From Arthrobacter sp. U41 (GTDB lineage: Bacteria > Actinomycetota > Actinomycetes > Actinomycetales > Micrococcaceae), in NCBI RefSeq assembly GCF_007679325.1, contig NZ_VEGI01000005.1, positions 164,920 through 228,919 of the forward strand: a DNA stretch of 64,000 bases. The letters run 5' to 3'. Shown piece after piece: positions 56,461 through 64,000 of this stretch. Every line of letters begins with the position of its first letter. Positions within the stretch are counted from its first letter, which is position 1. The position numbers were made by a program, and so were the translations under genes. The notes beneath the pieces are model-generated. The model worked only from the letters and a program-made list of their open reading frames with translations. It was not told the origin of the DNA and ran no database searches.

Positions 56461-57336
56461 CTAGTAGCAAGTGCCGAGACGGTCTGGCTGGGGTGCCTGC
56501 CCAATCCCGAGCAGGGCAACGGCAGGTAACACCACTTTTCCACCGCTAGTCATGGGCGCGACAAGGCGCAAGTATTCGTGCCGCATTGTGGACTGCATCG
56601 ACGGCGACTGACTGGTTACGATTTTGCCGATTCCTCCCACGCCGCCGGCCGGGCCCGCCCACAAATCCTCAGCATCGATAGCGAAATCCCAAGCAAGAGT
56701 CTCCGTCTGCACCTCGTCCAGACCTGCACCCACAAGCAATTCATTCAATCCCTGTTCGGTACGGTCAAAGTCCTTATCCTCTGGCAGTCTCTGCTGGCCT
56801 GGGGCAGCTGCCCCGCTGGCTTCCACTACGTCTGACCAGAGCCTATTTATGGCAGAGAGTTCAGAGGGCCACATCGTCACAGCGACGACGCCGCCCGGTC
56901 GGCAGACTCGCTTGAGGTCAGCCACAGCGGCACGAGGGTCGTCGACGTGATTGACGACGAAGTTTGCCACAACTGCATCAAAAGTATCTGGGGCGAGGGG
57001 CAAGTTCGGTACCCCACCTAAGAGCAGTTCTGCATGAGGTGCCGTTGCGCGGGCTAAGGCGAGCATCTCGGCATCAGGATCGATGCCGGTCACCTCTGCA
57101 CCTCGATCGATTGCACGGGCCGTGAGGTTACCGGTTCCACACCCAACATCCGCCAAACGGCAACCTGCGGATCTGCCTAATACGGCTTCTGTCGCGTCCA
57201 GCAACGGCACGATTGCCCCGGCGCATAAGTGCGCAAAGCTCTGTGAGTATGGGCGGCCAACGCCGGCCCAGTTGCTGGTGCCCCGTTGGTCCGTACCAAT
57301 GGTCGTCAAGTGATATCCGCCCCCAAGACTAGTCAT
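56461..57336 (-). CDS. Class I SAM-dependent methyltransferase
   Basis: 291 residues. Motif I LADVGCGTGNLTARA, motif II GIDPDAEMLALARA, VVANFVVNHVDDP and LKRVCRPGGVVAVTMW place it in the UbiE/Methyltransf_11 group. Substrate unknown. The ATG at 57334-57336 follows GAGGAAT. Alone on the minus strand. Confidence 0.88.
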   Translation of the reverse strand: MTSLGGGYHLTTIGTDQRGTSNWAGVGRPYSQSFAHLCAGAIVPLLDATEAVLGRSAGCRLADVGCGTGNLTARAIDRGAEVTGIDPDAEMLALARATAPHAELLLGGVPNLPLAPDTFDAVVANFVVNHVDDPRAAVADLKRVCRPGGVVAVTMWPSELSAINRLWSDVVEASGAAAPGQQRLPEDKDFDRTEQGLNELLVGAGLDEVQTETLAWDFAIDAEDLWAGPAGGVGGIGKIVTSQSPSMQSTMRHEYLRLVAPMTSGGKVVLPAVALLGIGQAPQPDRLGTCY

Positions 57337-57497
57337 CCATTCCTCAGGCCAAGTCTGGGCCAACACGGCTGAGACTCTTGCTCACGCCTTGCACCGGCGC
57401 GTCGCCGGGCAACAACACGCCCGCTAGAGGATCCCCAAACGGATTGGGGGTGTCGTGAATAGCGCTGGATGCTTGTTGACGCCAGGTCAGGGTCCTA

Positions 57498-58037
57498 CTA
57501 ATGAAGAACAACCTGGTAAAGGTTGTGGTCCTGCCATTTCCCCGCAATTTCCAAGTACTGTGGAGCCATCCCAATCTGCCGGAAGCCCGCCTTTAACAGC
57601 ACCCGTTGCGAACCAGCATTGTGCAGGAGTGTGCTCGCCTCTATGCGGTGCAGCCCAAGTACGTCACGTGCCGTTTCGACGATCGTCTGGACGGCAGCGG
57701 ATACCAGACCACGGCCCGCGTAAGCGCCATCTACCCAGTAACCCAGCCCTGCACTTTGGAACGGTCCACGCACGATGCCGGCCAAGTTGAATCTGCCGAC
57801 AAGGGCGTCGCCAGCAAACAATCCCAAGGGGAACCCTTCCCCGGAATCAGCCGCAACAAGGCGCCTCGCAATATCCGCGGCCTGCCACCCTTCGGTGTAG
57901 TACTCCTCGGGACGCACCGGCTCCCAGGAAGAAAGGTACTCACGGTTGCGCACATACGCAGCGGCAAGCGCTGACGCATCACTCGAATGCAATGTGCGCA
58001 TACTGACATTTTCACTGAGCTGACGCGGTTCAAACAC
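57498..58037 (-). CDS. GNAT N-acetyltransferase (RimJ/RimL type)
   Basis: 179 residues with GYWVDGAYAGRGLVSAAV, GLHRIEASTLLHNAGSQRVL and a terminal YQVVLH, typical of ribosomal-protein-alanine acetyltransferase-like enzymes. GTG start 58035-58037; a later ATG at residue 13 is possible. Confidence 0.87.
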   Translation of the reverse strand: MFEPRQLSENVSMRTLHSSDASALAAAYVRNREYLSSWEPVRPEEYYTEGWQAADIARRLVAADSGEGFPLGLFAGDALVGRFNLAGIVRGPFQSAGLGYWVDGAYAGRGLVSAAVQTIVETARDVLGLHRIEASTLLHNAGSQRVLLKAGFRQIGMAPQYLEIAGKWQDHNLYQVVLH

Positions 58038-58165
58038 CAGTCAACAGTACTCGCGGCGTACCCTCCAATGATGCCCGGTTAGCGTTCGGCATCCGGGACG
58101 TTCTCACGGTCTCGTTGGTGAACCGTTGCTCTGGTCTATGGCCCAGCAGGCCAGTACGCTGAGCC

Positions 58166-58453
58166 ATGCCCAACAATTCACGACCCTCAAAAGCGGTCAG
58201 ATGGTCGGTATTGATCGCAGTGGGCTTTCTGCTGACCTTGGCCACTGGTTTGCTCGTCAACTGGCAACTCGCGCCATTTGTGTTTCTGCTCTACTTCGTG
58301 GGCGGCTGGGCCGTGGACAAGGCCCAGAAGAAGAAGAAAGATACTGACGCCTATCGCGAGGATTGGTTAAATAAGCGGAAGGGCAGCGGAAGTGACACCG
58401 AGGGCAAAGGCAACGGATCCCTAGGAACACCGTCACATTGTTCCCCGTCCTAA
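58166..58453 (+). CDS. Small membrane protein
   Basis: 95 residues: basic N-terminus, two hydrophobic stretches (about 12-30 and 34-48), then a long charged tail (QKKKKDTDAYREDWLNKRKG). Family not recognised. Confidence 0.55.
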   Translation: MPNNSRPSKAVRWSVLIAVGFLLTLATGLLVNWQLAPFVFLLYFVGGWAVDKAQKKKKDTDAYREDWLNKRKGSGSDTEGKGNGSLGTPSHCSPS

Positions 58454-58608
58454 TGCGGCGCTGTGTAGGCCCCATACAGCCGGGCACTATCCAGTCAAAA
58501 CCAGCCTTGGCACATGCCCGACGGCGTGAATCGGTCCGTCCGTTGGGGGATTGAACGCTGCCAGCACATAGGACATGCTTCTTTTGAGTAGGAGAGGCGA
58601 GCTAAGGC

Positions 58609-58869
58609 ATGGAACCATGGATCGACCCGCGGGAGCGCCGAGCCAGGTGGTATTTTTCAACGCTGCTCGTGCTCAACATCAGTGTTCTCATTGCGATGAT
58701 AGTGCTGGTCTTGCTCGCCAAACTGACCCTGGAAGAGGTCGCTATTGCAACCGTGGCAGCCTTCCTATCACTCCTCGGCGCGATTATGACTGCAAGGCAT
58801 CTGAAGCAGCTTCCACGCGAATTCCGACTGCATGAGGATCGTAGCGAGAGTCCCGGCGGTACCACCTGA
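58609..58869 (+). CDS. Small membrane protein
   Basis: 86 residues with two hydrophobic helices (about 14-38 and 43-62) between charged ends. Family not recognised. AGGCGAGC upstream is a weak ribosome-binding site. Confidence 0.5.
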   Translation: MEPWIDPRERRARWYFSTLLVLNISVLIAMIVLVLLAKLTLEEVAIATVAAFLSLLGAIMTARHLKQLPREFRLHEDRSESPGGTT

Positions 58870-58924
58870 CTACTCGGAAGTTTGTGCCGCAGAAGGTTCG
58901 GGGGTGATCGGTCCGGCGTTAGCT

Positions 58925-59149
58925 TTACTGACGCTTCCTCAACACGAAGAGTCCAATCAGGTTTGCCAAAGCAAACGCGATGCTGAGCACAATCACCACA
59001 GCGTTGACGGCCGCCCAGAATGGCCGGGGGTTAGAAAAGTGCGCAATTATCCCCATGACCAAGACGAGGATCCCAGCAAATACACCGCCAATAGTCGGGA
59101 ACTGACGCTTTTTCTGGTGGGCAGCCCTTGGTTCGGTGACGTCTGACAT
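58925..59149 (-). CDS. Small membrane protein
   Basis: 74 residues from ATG 59147-59149: charged N-terminus (TEPRAAHQKKRQ), helix about 21-40 and helix about 48-70, ending VLRKRQ. The longer upstream reading has an unlikely composition and is rejected. Confidence 0.55.
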   Translation of the reverse strand: MSDVTEPRAAHQKKRQFPTIGGVFAGILVLVMGIIAHFSNPRPFWAAVNAVVIVLSIAFALANLIGLFVLRKRQ

Positions 59150-59542
59150 GTTCGGAGCATACAACCGCGAGCCATGGAAGTCGCGGGTGTTATACCTCAA
59201 GACCGCGACTAGAAATCGCGGCCTAGGAGCCGATGAGTACTGTGTTACGCACGGAGTTGTGGGTGGTCCTGGATCAGATTGTCTCAGTGCTCCTGAATCA
59301 GGTTGACACACTCAATACCACCACTGGGGTCTCAACAGCTATGCCGTGAGCACGTAGCCAGGCTCTGAAGTGGCCGGTTGGGGATCCCATACGAAAGGGC
59401 AAAACCGCCGTTTCAAGCTGCGACTTAACCGCCATTCCGGGCTAACAGGGATTCACGATTTGATGTTCCTCGGAAACCTTCGTTATTGAGAAGTGTCGGG
59501 AAAGCATGGCGCCAGCGCGAATCCGCTGGCAGGCTGACCCTC
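59150..59542. other. 393-bp gene-poor region
   Basis: No supported gene. It contains two diverged 20-bp direct repeats (59264-59307) listed separately, and otherwise unremarkable sequence of lower GC. It may be a decayed mobile-element end. Confidence 0.4.
59264..59307 (+). repeat. Diverged 20-bp direct repeat, possible IS-end remnant
   Basis: TGGTCCTGGATCAGATTGTC (59264-59283) and TGCTCCTGAATCAGGTTGAC (59288-59307) match at 16 of 20 positions with 24-bp periodicity. Paired short direct repeats are seen at some insertion-sequence ends; no transposase remains. Confidence 0.35.
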
Positions 59543-60067
59543 ATGAAGAAGCAGTCCGTTTCTCCGACACTCGCCCTACTACTAGGGGGAGCTGTGTTGT
59601 TGGGCGGCTGTTCACCGGCCCGGACACAGGGAGCCAGTGCAAGCTGGGCGAAGGCGTACCCCACCCTTCAAGAACTTACCCAAGACGCCGACGCCATTCT
59701 GGTCGGAATGGTGGAGAAATCCACGCCGGCCTCAGCGGTAGATGGCATCCCCTTTACGGACGCCACTGTGGCCGTAAATATCTGGCTCAAGGGGAAAGAA
59801 TCGGCATCGGCCATCACAGTGAAACAAACTGGCGGGGCTGTACCGGGCGCGTCCGTCTCTGTTGTGGATCCCCTGATGCAACCAGGAGAGTCCTCGATGC
59901 TATTTCTGCACAAGAACGACGATGGTACTTACACAGCCCTATCCGGCCCCACGGGTCGCCTGCTTGTTTCGGGGACTGCGGTAACGAAAATGCCGGATAC
60001 CAGCCTCGCTGAGGCAATACCCGAAACGCTTCCTGCGCTGATCGCCGAGATTAAACTCCTGCTCTGA
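59543..60067 (+). CDS. Secreted lipoprotein, unknown function
   Basis: 174 residues from ATG 59543. Lipoprotein signal with lipobox LGGC (Cys23), then one compact domain with alternating beta-like segments (ATVAVNIWLKG, AITVKQTGG, SSMLFLHKNDDG). Function unknown. The upstream in-frame ATG (59486) would put 19 charged residues before the signal and is rejected. Confidence 0.72.
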   Translation: MKKQSVSPTLALLLGGAVLLGGCSPARTQGASASWAKAYPTLQELTQDADAILVGMVEKSTPASAVDGIPFTDATVAVNIWLKGKESASAITVKQTGGAVPGASVSVVDPLMQPGESSMLFLHKNDDGTYTALSGPTGRLLVSGTAVTKMPDTSLAEAIPETLPALIAEIKLLL

Positions 60068-60169
60068 ACGGACGTTCCCGAGGAAGCCCCGCTAGGCCGT
60101 TCCGATTAAGGTTCCTTCAACGGATTGGCTTACGGACGAGGTTCCTAGAGTTTCTGACAAACTGGCCGC

Positions 60170-60745
60170 ATGACCACGATCTTCACGCATAAGCCGACAA
60201 TCGAGGGCCAACGCGTCAAACTGCGGCCGATTCAGGCTCGGGATGCACTTATAGTGCATCGGATGCTCCAGGACGCCGAAGCTGCAATTCTGACCGGAAC
60301 AGTGCACTCCAGCAGCCAGACAGCGCTGCCTTGGACTGTTGATGACCTCCGCGAGACGTACGAACGCTGGAGCTCCGCCGATGACCGTCTCGTCCTCGCC
60401 GTGATCGATCAGGCGACGAACGCGATGGTTGGAGAAGTCGTGCTCAACGACTGGAACGAGTTGAATCGCTCCTGCGGCTTCCGTGCTTTCCTTGGCGCCG
60501 AAGGCCGCGGCCGGGGGCTTGGCAGTGAGGCGACCGAGCTGATTGTCCGGCACGGCTTCCACGAGCTTGGTCTTCATCGGATAGCTCTTGAGGTTTACGC
60601 CTTCAACCCACGCGCCCGGCATGTCTACGAGAAAGTGGGATTTCGCTACGAAGGGACGGGCCGGGACGCGCTGTGGTTCGACGAGCAATGGATTGACGTT
60701 CACTACATGTCGATCCTTGAGACCGACGTACCACTGAGTCAGTAG
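60170..60745 (+). CDS. GNAT N-acetyltransferase (RimJ/RimL type)
   Basis: 191 residues: GAEGRGRGLGSEATELI acetyl-CoA loop and LHRIALEVYAFNPRARHVYEKVGF, cited in part (EVYAFNPRARHVYEKVGF). Fifth GNAT gene of the island. Substrate unknown. Confidence 0.9.
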   Translation: MTTIFTHKPTIEGQRVKLRPIQARDALIVHRMLQDAEAAILTGTVHSSSQTALPWTVDDLRETYERWSSADDRLVLAVIDQATNAMVGEVVLNDWNELNRSCGFRAFLGAEGRGRGLGSEATELIVRHGFHELGLHRIALEVYAFNPRARHVYEKVGFRYEGTGRDALWFDEQWIDVHYMSILETDVPLSQ

Positions 60746-60836
60746 AGGATCGGTCAACGGGCAGTAGCCGTTGTGTTGGATGTTCCACTGCTTGAATAGG
60801 GCTTACGGACTGAACGATCGACTTAGGGGATCTGAC

Positions 60837-61445
60837 GTGACACAAGTGATAAAGGAAGAACACGATTCCTGGGACCGGGGAAGGTGGCGCAACCCGCCCG
60901 TGCGTGTCGTCGCGGATGGTCGGACTCTGCGGGTAACCGCAGCCGAGAACAGTGACGCATGGAGGCACACCTCATACGGCTTCGTCCATGACAGCGCGCA
61001 TGCCCTGTTGGCACCGCTGCCCGCTGAGGGGGCGGTGGAGGTTTCATTCCTTCTGAATTACACCGAGCAGTTCGACCAGGCGGGGATCTATCTTCACGTT
61101 TCGGAATTTTCTTGGATCAAGGCCGGTGTGGAGGTGTCCGACGGAGTCCCACAGGTTGGGGCCGTCGTAACACGTGGGGTCTCCGACTGGTCGGTGGCAC
61201 CTGTCCCTGAGTGGATCAATCGGGAAATCACAGTGCGGCCGAGCAGGGCCGGTAACGCCGTCACCATCAGGGCCCGTGCCGGGGATGAGGCTTTCCGGCT
61301 AATCCGCGTTGCTCCTCTGGATGAAACAGTAAGTGCCGAGGTCGGCCCATTTTGTGCCTCGCCCACTCGGGCTAACCTCACGACCACCTTCACCCGATGG
61401 GTTGAGACCGATGCAGATGCAACCCTGCACCCTGAACACGACTAA
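60837..61445 (+). CDS. DUF1349 family protein
   Basis: 202 residues of a concanavalin-like beta-sandwich family (DUF1349). Typical blocks are DAWRHTSYGFVHDSAH, DQAGIYLHVSEFSWIKAGVE and DWSVAPVP. It is cytoplasmic (no signal peptide) and possibly carbohydrate-binding. The GTG at 60837 follows AGGGGATC; an ATG at 60771 would add 22 unlikely residues. Confidence 0.83.
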   Translation: MTQVIKEEHDSWDRGRWRNPPVRVVADGRTLRVTAAENSDAWRHTSYGFVHDSAHALLAPLPAEGAVEVSFLLNYTEQFDQAGIYLHVSEFSWIKAGVEVSDGVPQVGAVVTRGVSDWSVAPVPEWINREITVRPSRAGNAVTIRARAGDEAFRLIRVAPLDETVSAEVGPFCASPTRANLTTTFTRWVETDADATLHPEHD

Positions 61446-61515
61446 AGCCGCAGCACTCATCCGTGAGTCGTACTGGGAGCGGTGAAGGATCCTCCACGGG
61501 GACAGCCTGCGGTGT

Positions 61516-61935
61516 TCAGACCGTGAGCGCTCCAGTCATCCAGTCCTCGAGGTAGCGGATGACAGTCCTCGCGACCCACATTCGGCTGTCGTCCACGTGG
61601 TTCCAGACGAAGACCTCGTGATTCCCGCTGAGCGACAGGGCGAATAGGTCACCATTGCCGGCGTCAGCAAAGAAGACGAGTCCGTCGAAAGGCATGTAGA
61701 GCTGTCGGAAAACAGTGCTGTTCCGGAAGCGGTCGTTGTCTTCGGCGATCCGCTCGGCGCTCCACAGCAGACCAAGTCCATATTCACCCTCGATGCCATT
61801 CGTCTCCGCCAAGAGTCGTCGAAGGTGGTCAGGGAGTTTGTTGCGCAGTTGGGCTTCGCACGCCATTAGAGCGCCCGGCGAAGCGGGGGCGCTGAAAGTG
61901 GCTTTGCCCCAGCTCTGGATCTCATTCACGAGCAT
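61516..61935 (-). CDS. SMI1/KNR4 family protein
   Basis: 139 residues with the SMI1/KNR4 (SUKH) pattern: LRNKLPDHLRRLLAETNGIEG, GLLWSAERI and NGDLFALSLSG, plus a WVAR...YLEDWMTG tail. Many bacterial members are immunity proteins to contact-dependent or polymorphic toxins. No toxin gene is adjacent, so it may be an orphan immunity gene. Confidence 0.82.
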   Translation of the reverse strand: MLVNEIQSWGKATFSAPASPGALMACEAQLRNKLPDHLRRLLAETNGIEGEYGLGLLWSAERIAEDNDRFRNSTVFRQLYMPFDGLVFFADAGNGDLFALSLSGNHEVFVWNHVDDSRMWVARTVIRYLEDWMTGALTV

Positions 61936-62093
61936 GACACCATCTTGTCGCAGGAGGGCTCCGATTGCGCTCCAAAGAGAGGCGCCGTATGCGTGTCCGG
62001 TAAAGGATACCCCAGCGCAACACCTACGGAGGTCCGTCGACGCACATACCTAGACTCACCTTCTCTAGGCCCTCGCAGGGCCAAATGTGTCGG

Positions 62094-62402
62094 TCAGGAG
62101 TCGCGCAGGAACCAGGACCGGCCGCGCCGCAAGGCGGTATACAGACGGTCGACGGCGTGTCCTGCAGCTGCATAACCCACGTCACGGAATGAGCCCATGC
62201 CACCGCGATAAAGGGTAAGGCCCTGTGCTGATGCCTCTCGGAGACCACGCCGATCAAAGACGCCAGCGAACAACTCATCTAGCCAGTCAGCGGTATGAAC
62301 TCGCTGCTCATCCTGGCCCAACCGAGCGGCGGCGCGAACCTCGGCAATAGCGGAAACGATCTCAGTCCGGACGGCGTTGACGGTGTGCGACCTACTGCTC
62401 AT
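62094..62402 (-). CDS. Small conserved-looking hypothetical protein
   Basis: 102 residues, Arg/Ala-rich, with a central LTLYRGGMGSFRDVGY motif seen in short actinobacterial proteins of unknown function. No signal peptide or membrane helix. Next to the SMI1 gene on the same strand. Confidence 0.6.
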   Translation of the reverse strand: MSSRSHTVNAVRTEIVSAIAEVRAAARLGQDEQRVHTADWLDELFAGVFDRRGLREASAQGLTLYRGGMGSFRDVGYAAAGHAVDRLYTALRRGRSWFLRDS

Positions 62403-62528
62403 AGGGCCATACTAGCGACGCCACTCGCAAAAGAGCGTTGGTGGATCCCCAAACGAACCGGAGTCTACGGCGTCGGACACTCGAACCCTACTGCCGCTCT
62501 TCGTCCTCCATACCCTGCAGGAGACCGT

Positions 62529-62789
62529 TTAGTTGGCCCTGCGTAGACGAATGACCCGGACGATGTGAAAAACGATTAACCCCACTCCGACGCTGAGGAA
62601 TATAGCGTCTGGCCAGCTAGGCGGTTCTGTGGCAAGCCTGTATACGGCTGGAACCATGATGAATATGGCGAGGCCGATACCGAGCCAGGCTGAGAACCTG
62701 ATTCGCTTTTGCTGTTCCCACGTTTTGGCAGCGGGCTCACTGCTGGTGGTGTGCTCGTTGACCGGTCTGCTGTAGTGCTCGGGTTCCAT
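62529..62789 (-). CDS. Small membrane protein
   Basis: 86 residues from ATG 62787-62789: hydrophilic first 35, then two helices (about 37-55 and 60-78), ending RLRRAN. The longer reading upstream is rejected for composition. Last gene of the island before the CoA synthetase. Confidence 0.6.
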   Translation of the reverse strand: MEPEHYSRPVNEHTTSSEPAAKTWEQQKRIRFSAWLGIGLAIFIMVPAVYRLATEPPSWPDAIFLSVGVGLIVFHIVRVIRLRRAN

Positions 62790-62952
62790 GCGACCCCTCA
62801 GGCTTGGTGTCCCGAGCCTACCTGAGCCACGCATCCCGTTCAGGAGCGGCTGCTGAGGGTTCGTCCTTCGTACGGCCACTGGCTCGTTTCTTCCCACGGC
62901 CCATAGATATGCGCCTATCCAACTAGTGACACGTAACACCGCTACTCCGCAG

Positions 62953-64000
62953 CTACTCCCCCGTGGCGGCGGGACGCAGGGTTCCGATGAGCTGGTCGAT
63001 CACACCGGCGTCCTCGATCGTCGAGGGCACCACGTAGTCCTCGCCGTCGGCGATCTGGCGCATGGTCTTGCGCAGGATCTTGCCGGAGCGGGTCTTCGGG
63101 AGGGCCTCCACCACGGTCACGTGCTTGAAATCGGCGACGGCGCCGATGTCGCGCCGGACCAGCGCGATAAGGTCCTTGACCAGGATCTCCTCGGGCACAT
63201 CCACCCCTGACTTGAGCACCACGTAGCCGCTGGGACGCTGGCCCTTCAACGCGTCCGCCAGGCCGATGACGGCGCATTCGGCCACAGCCGGGTGCTGCCC
63301 GATCACTTGCTCCATGGCGCCGGTGGACAGCCGGTGGCCGGCGACGTTGATGATGTCGTCGGTGCGGCCCATCACGAACAGGTACCCGTCCTCGTCCCGG
63401 TAACCGGAATCCCCGGTGGCGTAGTAGCCGTCGAATGCCTGCAGGTAGGAGGAGATGTAGCGCTCGTCGTTGCCCCACAGCGTTGTCAGCGTGCCGGGCG
63501 GCAGCGGGAGCGCCAGGACGATGTTGCCTTCGGTCCCTGCCTCGACGTCCAGGCCCGCCCCGTCGACGATGTTCAGTTTGAAGCCGGGCATCGGCACACT
63601 GGGCGAGCCGGCCTTGATCGGCAGCCCGTCCAGCCCGCGCGGGTTGGCGCAGATGGCCCAGCCGGTCTCGGTCTGCCACCAGTGGTCCACCACCGGGACA
63701 CCCAGCATCCGCGAGGCCCAGTGGAAGGTGTCGGTGTCCAGGCGTTCGCCGGCGGCAAACAGGGTGCGCAGACTGGAGATGTCGTACTTTTCGAGCAGCT
63801 TGGCGTCGGGATCGGCCTTCCGGATGGCCCGCAGGGCGGTGGGTGCGGTGAACAGCACGTTGACCTTGTGGTCCTCGATCACCCGCCAGAACGCGCCGGC
63901 GTCGGGCGTGCCCACGGGTTTGCCTTCGTAGATGACGGTCGTGGCGCCGGCCAGCAGGGGCCCGTACACAATGTAGGAATGCCCCACCACCCAGCCGACG
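62953..64000 (-). CDS. Propionyl-/acetyl-CoA synthetase, C-terminal part (5' end beyond window)
   Basis: About 349 C-terminal residues of an AMP-forming short-chain acyl-CoA synthetase. The stretches VDHWWQTETGW, YATGDSGYRDEDGYLFVMGR and KTRSGKILRKTM (with the acetylatable, catalytic lysine) are characteristic; the GWVVGHSYIVYGPLLAG block resembles propionyl-CoA synthetase (PrpE) more than Acs. The start lies outside the window. Return to high GC and core-type metabolism marks the right boundary of the island. Confidence 0.9.
   Translation of the reverse strand, partial: VGWVVGHSYIVYGPLLAGATTVIYEGKPVGTPDAGAFWRVIEDHKVNVLFTAPTALRAIRKADPDAKLLEKYDISSLRTLFAAGERLDTDTFHWASRMLGVPVVDHWWQTETGWAICANPRGLDGLPIKAGSPSVPMPGFKLNIVDGAGLDVEAGTEGNIVLALPLPPGTLTTLWGNDERYISSYLQAFDGYYATGDSGYRDEDGYLFVMGRTDDIINVAGHRLSTGAMEQVIGQHPAVAECAVIGLADALKGQRPSGYVVLKSGVDVPEEILVKDLIALVRRDIGAVADFKHVTVVEALPKTRSGKILRKTMRQIADGEDYVVPSTIEDAGVIDQLIGTLRPAATGE

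Noticed and set aside
50900..60760. Recurring CTAACG/GTTAGC words in island intergenic regions, suggestive of integron attC sites
   Set aside because: They do not match the RYYYAAC/GTTRRRY cores, lack paired folding arms, are about as frequent as chance predicts, and no integron integrase is present.

Overview
The window is high-GC actinobacterial chromosome and most resembles Micrococcaceae (Arthrobacter, Pseudarthrobacter or a close relative). I base this on a division/cell-wall (dcw) cluster headed by mraZ and read as one minus-strand operon, many GTG starts with 4-bp GTGA/ATGA stop-start overlaps, and several gene blocks in the order known from mycobacteria. The MurE sequence lacks the DNPR signature of meso-diaminopimelate enzymes, which fits the L-lysine peptidoglycan of Arthrobacter. 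Genus assignment is inference.

Region 1 (1-11932, minus strand) is the dcw operon in transcription order mraZ, rsmH, ftsL-like, ftsI, murE, murF, mraY, murD, ftsW, murG (cut by the window edge). It makes lipid II and the septal synthase. Three TGTGGAG repeats spaced exactly 10 bp overlap the mraZ promoter and are the likely MraZ autoregulatory site. Region 2 (12418-16556) holds a DUF3040 membrane protein, DNA polymerase IV, a lipoprotein, a polyprenyl diphosphate synthase and an Rv2175c-like DNA-binding protein. Region 3 (16859-28487) has a LysM/transglycosylase cell-wall enzyme, a PASTA Ser/Thr kinase, class II DAHP synthase, a PlsC acyltransferase, two tandem alpha/beta hydrolases, a membrane protein, a ROK sugar kinase and a long-chain acyl-CoA ligase. 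Much of regions 2-3 follows the M. tuberculosis Rv2173-Rv2187 order.

Region 4 (28562-37581) has pyruvate carboxylase, an orphan ParA-like ATPase, the conserved minus-strand set gcvH-garA-ftsR-DUF151-merR, a Fpg/Nei glycosylase and tRNA-Pro(GGG). Region 5 (37746-45775, minus) is the chromosome-segregation/translation set parA, scpA, scpB, rluB, tyrA, cmk, plsC, der. Region 6 (46063-49997) is a C4-dicarboxylate module: a DctA-type transporter divergent from a CitA/DcuS-type sensor kinase and response regulator, with a CRP/GlxR-like palindrome between them.

Region 7 (about 50.0-62.9 kb) is an accessory island inserted between the two-component system and an acetyl/propionyl-CoA synthetase (partial, right edge). 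It has short genes on both strands, visibly lower GC, five GNAT acetyltransferases, a TmrB-like P-loop protein, a methyltransferase, an SMI1/KNR4 protein, several small membrane proteins and no transposase. Its left end carries a serine resolvase interrupted by an in-frame amber codon, and a zinc-ribbon/TIR-domain gene broken by a 1-nt frameshift in a G-rich tract. These two broken genes are the most notable observations; no complete new defence system could be demonstrated.
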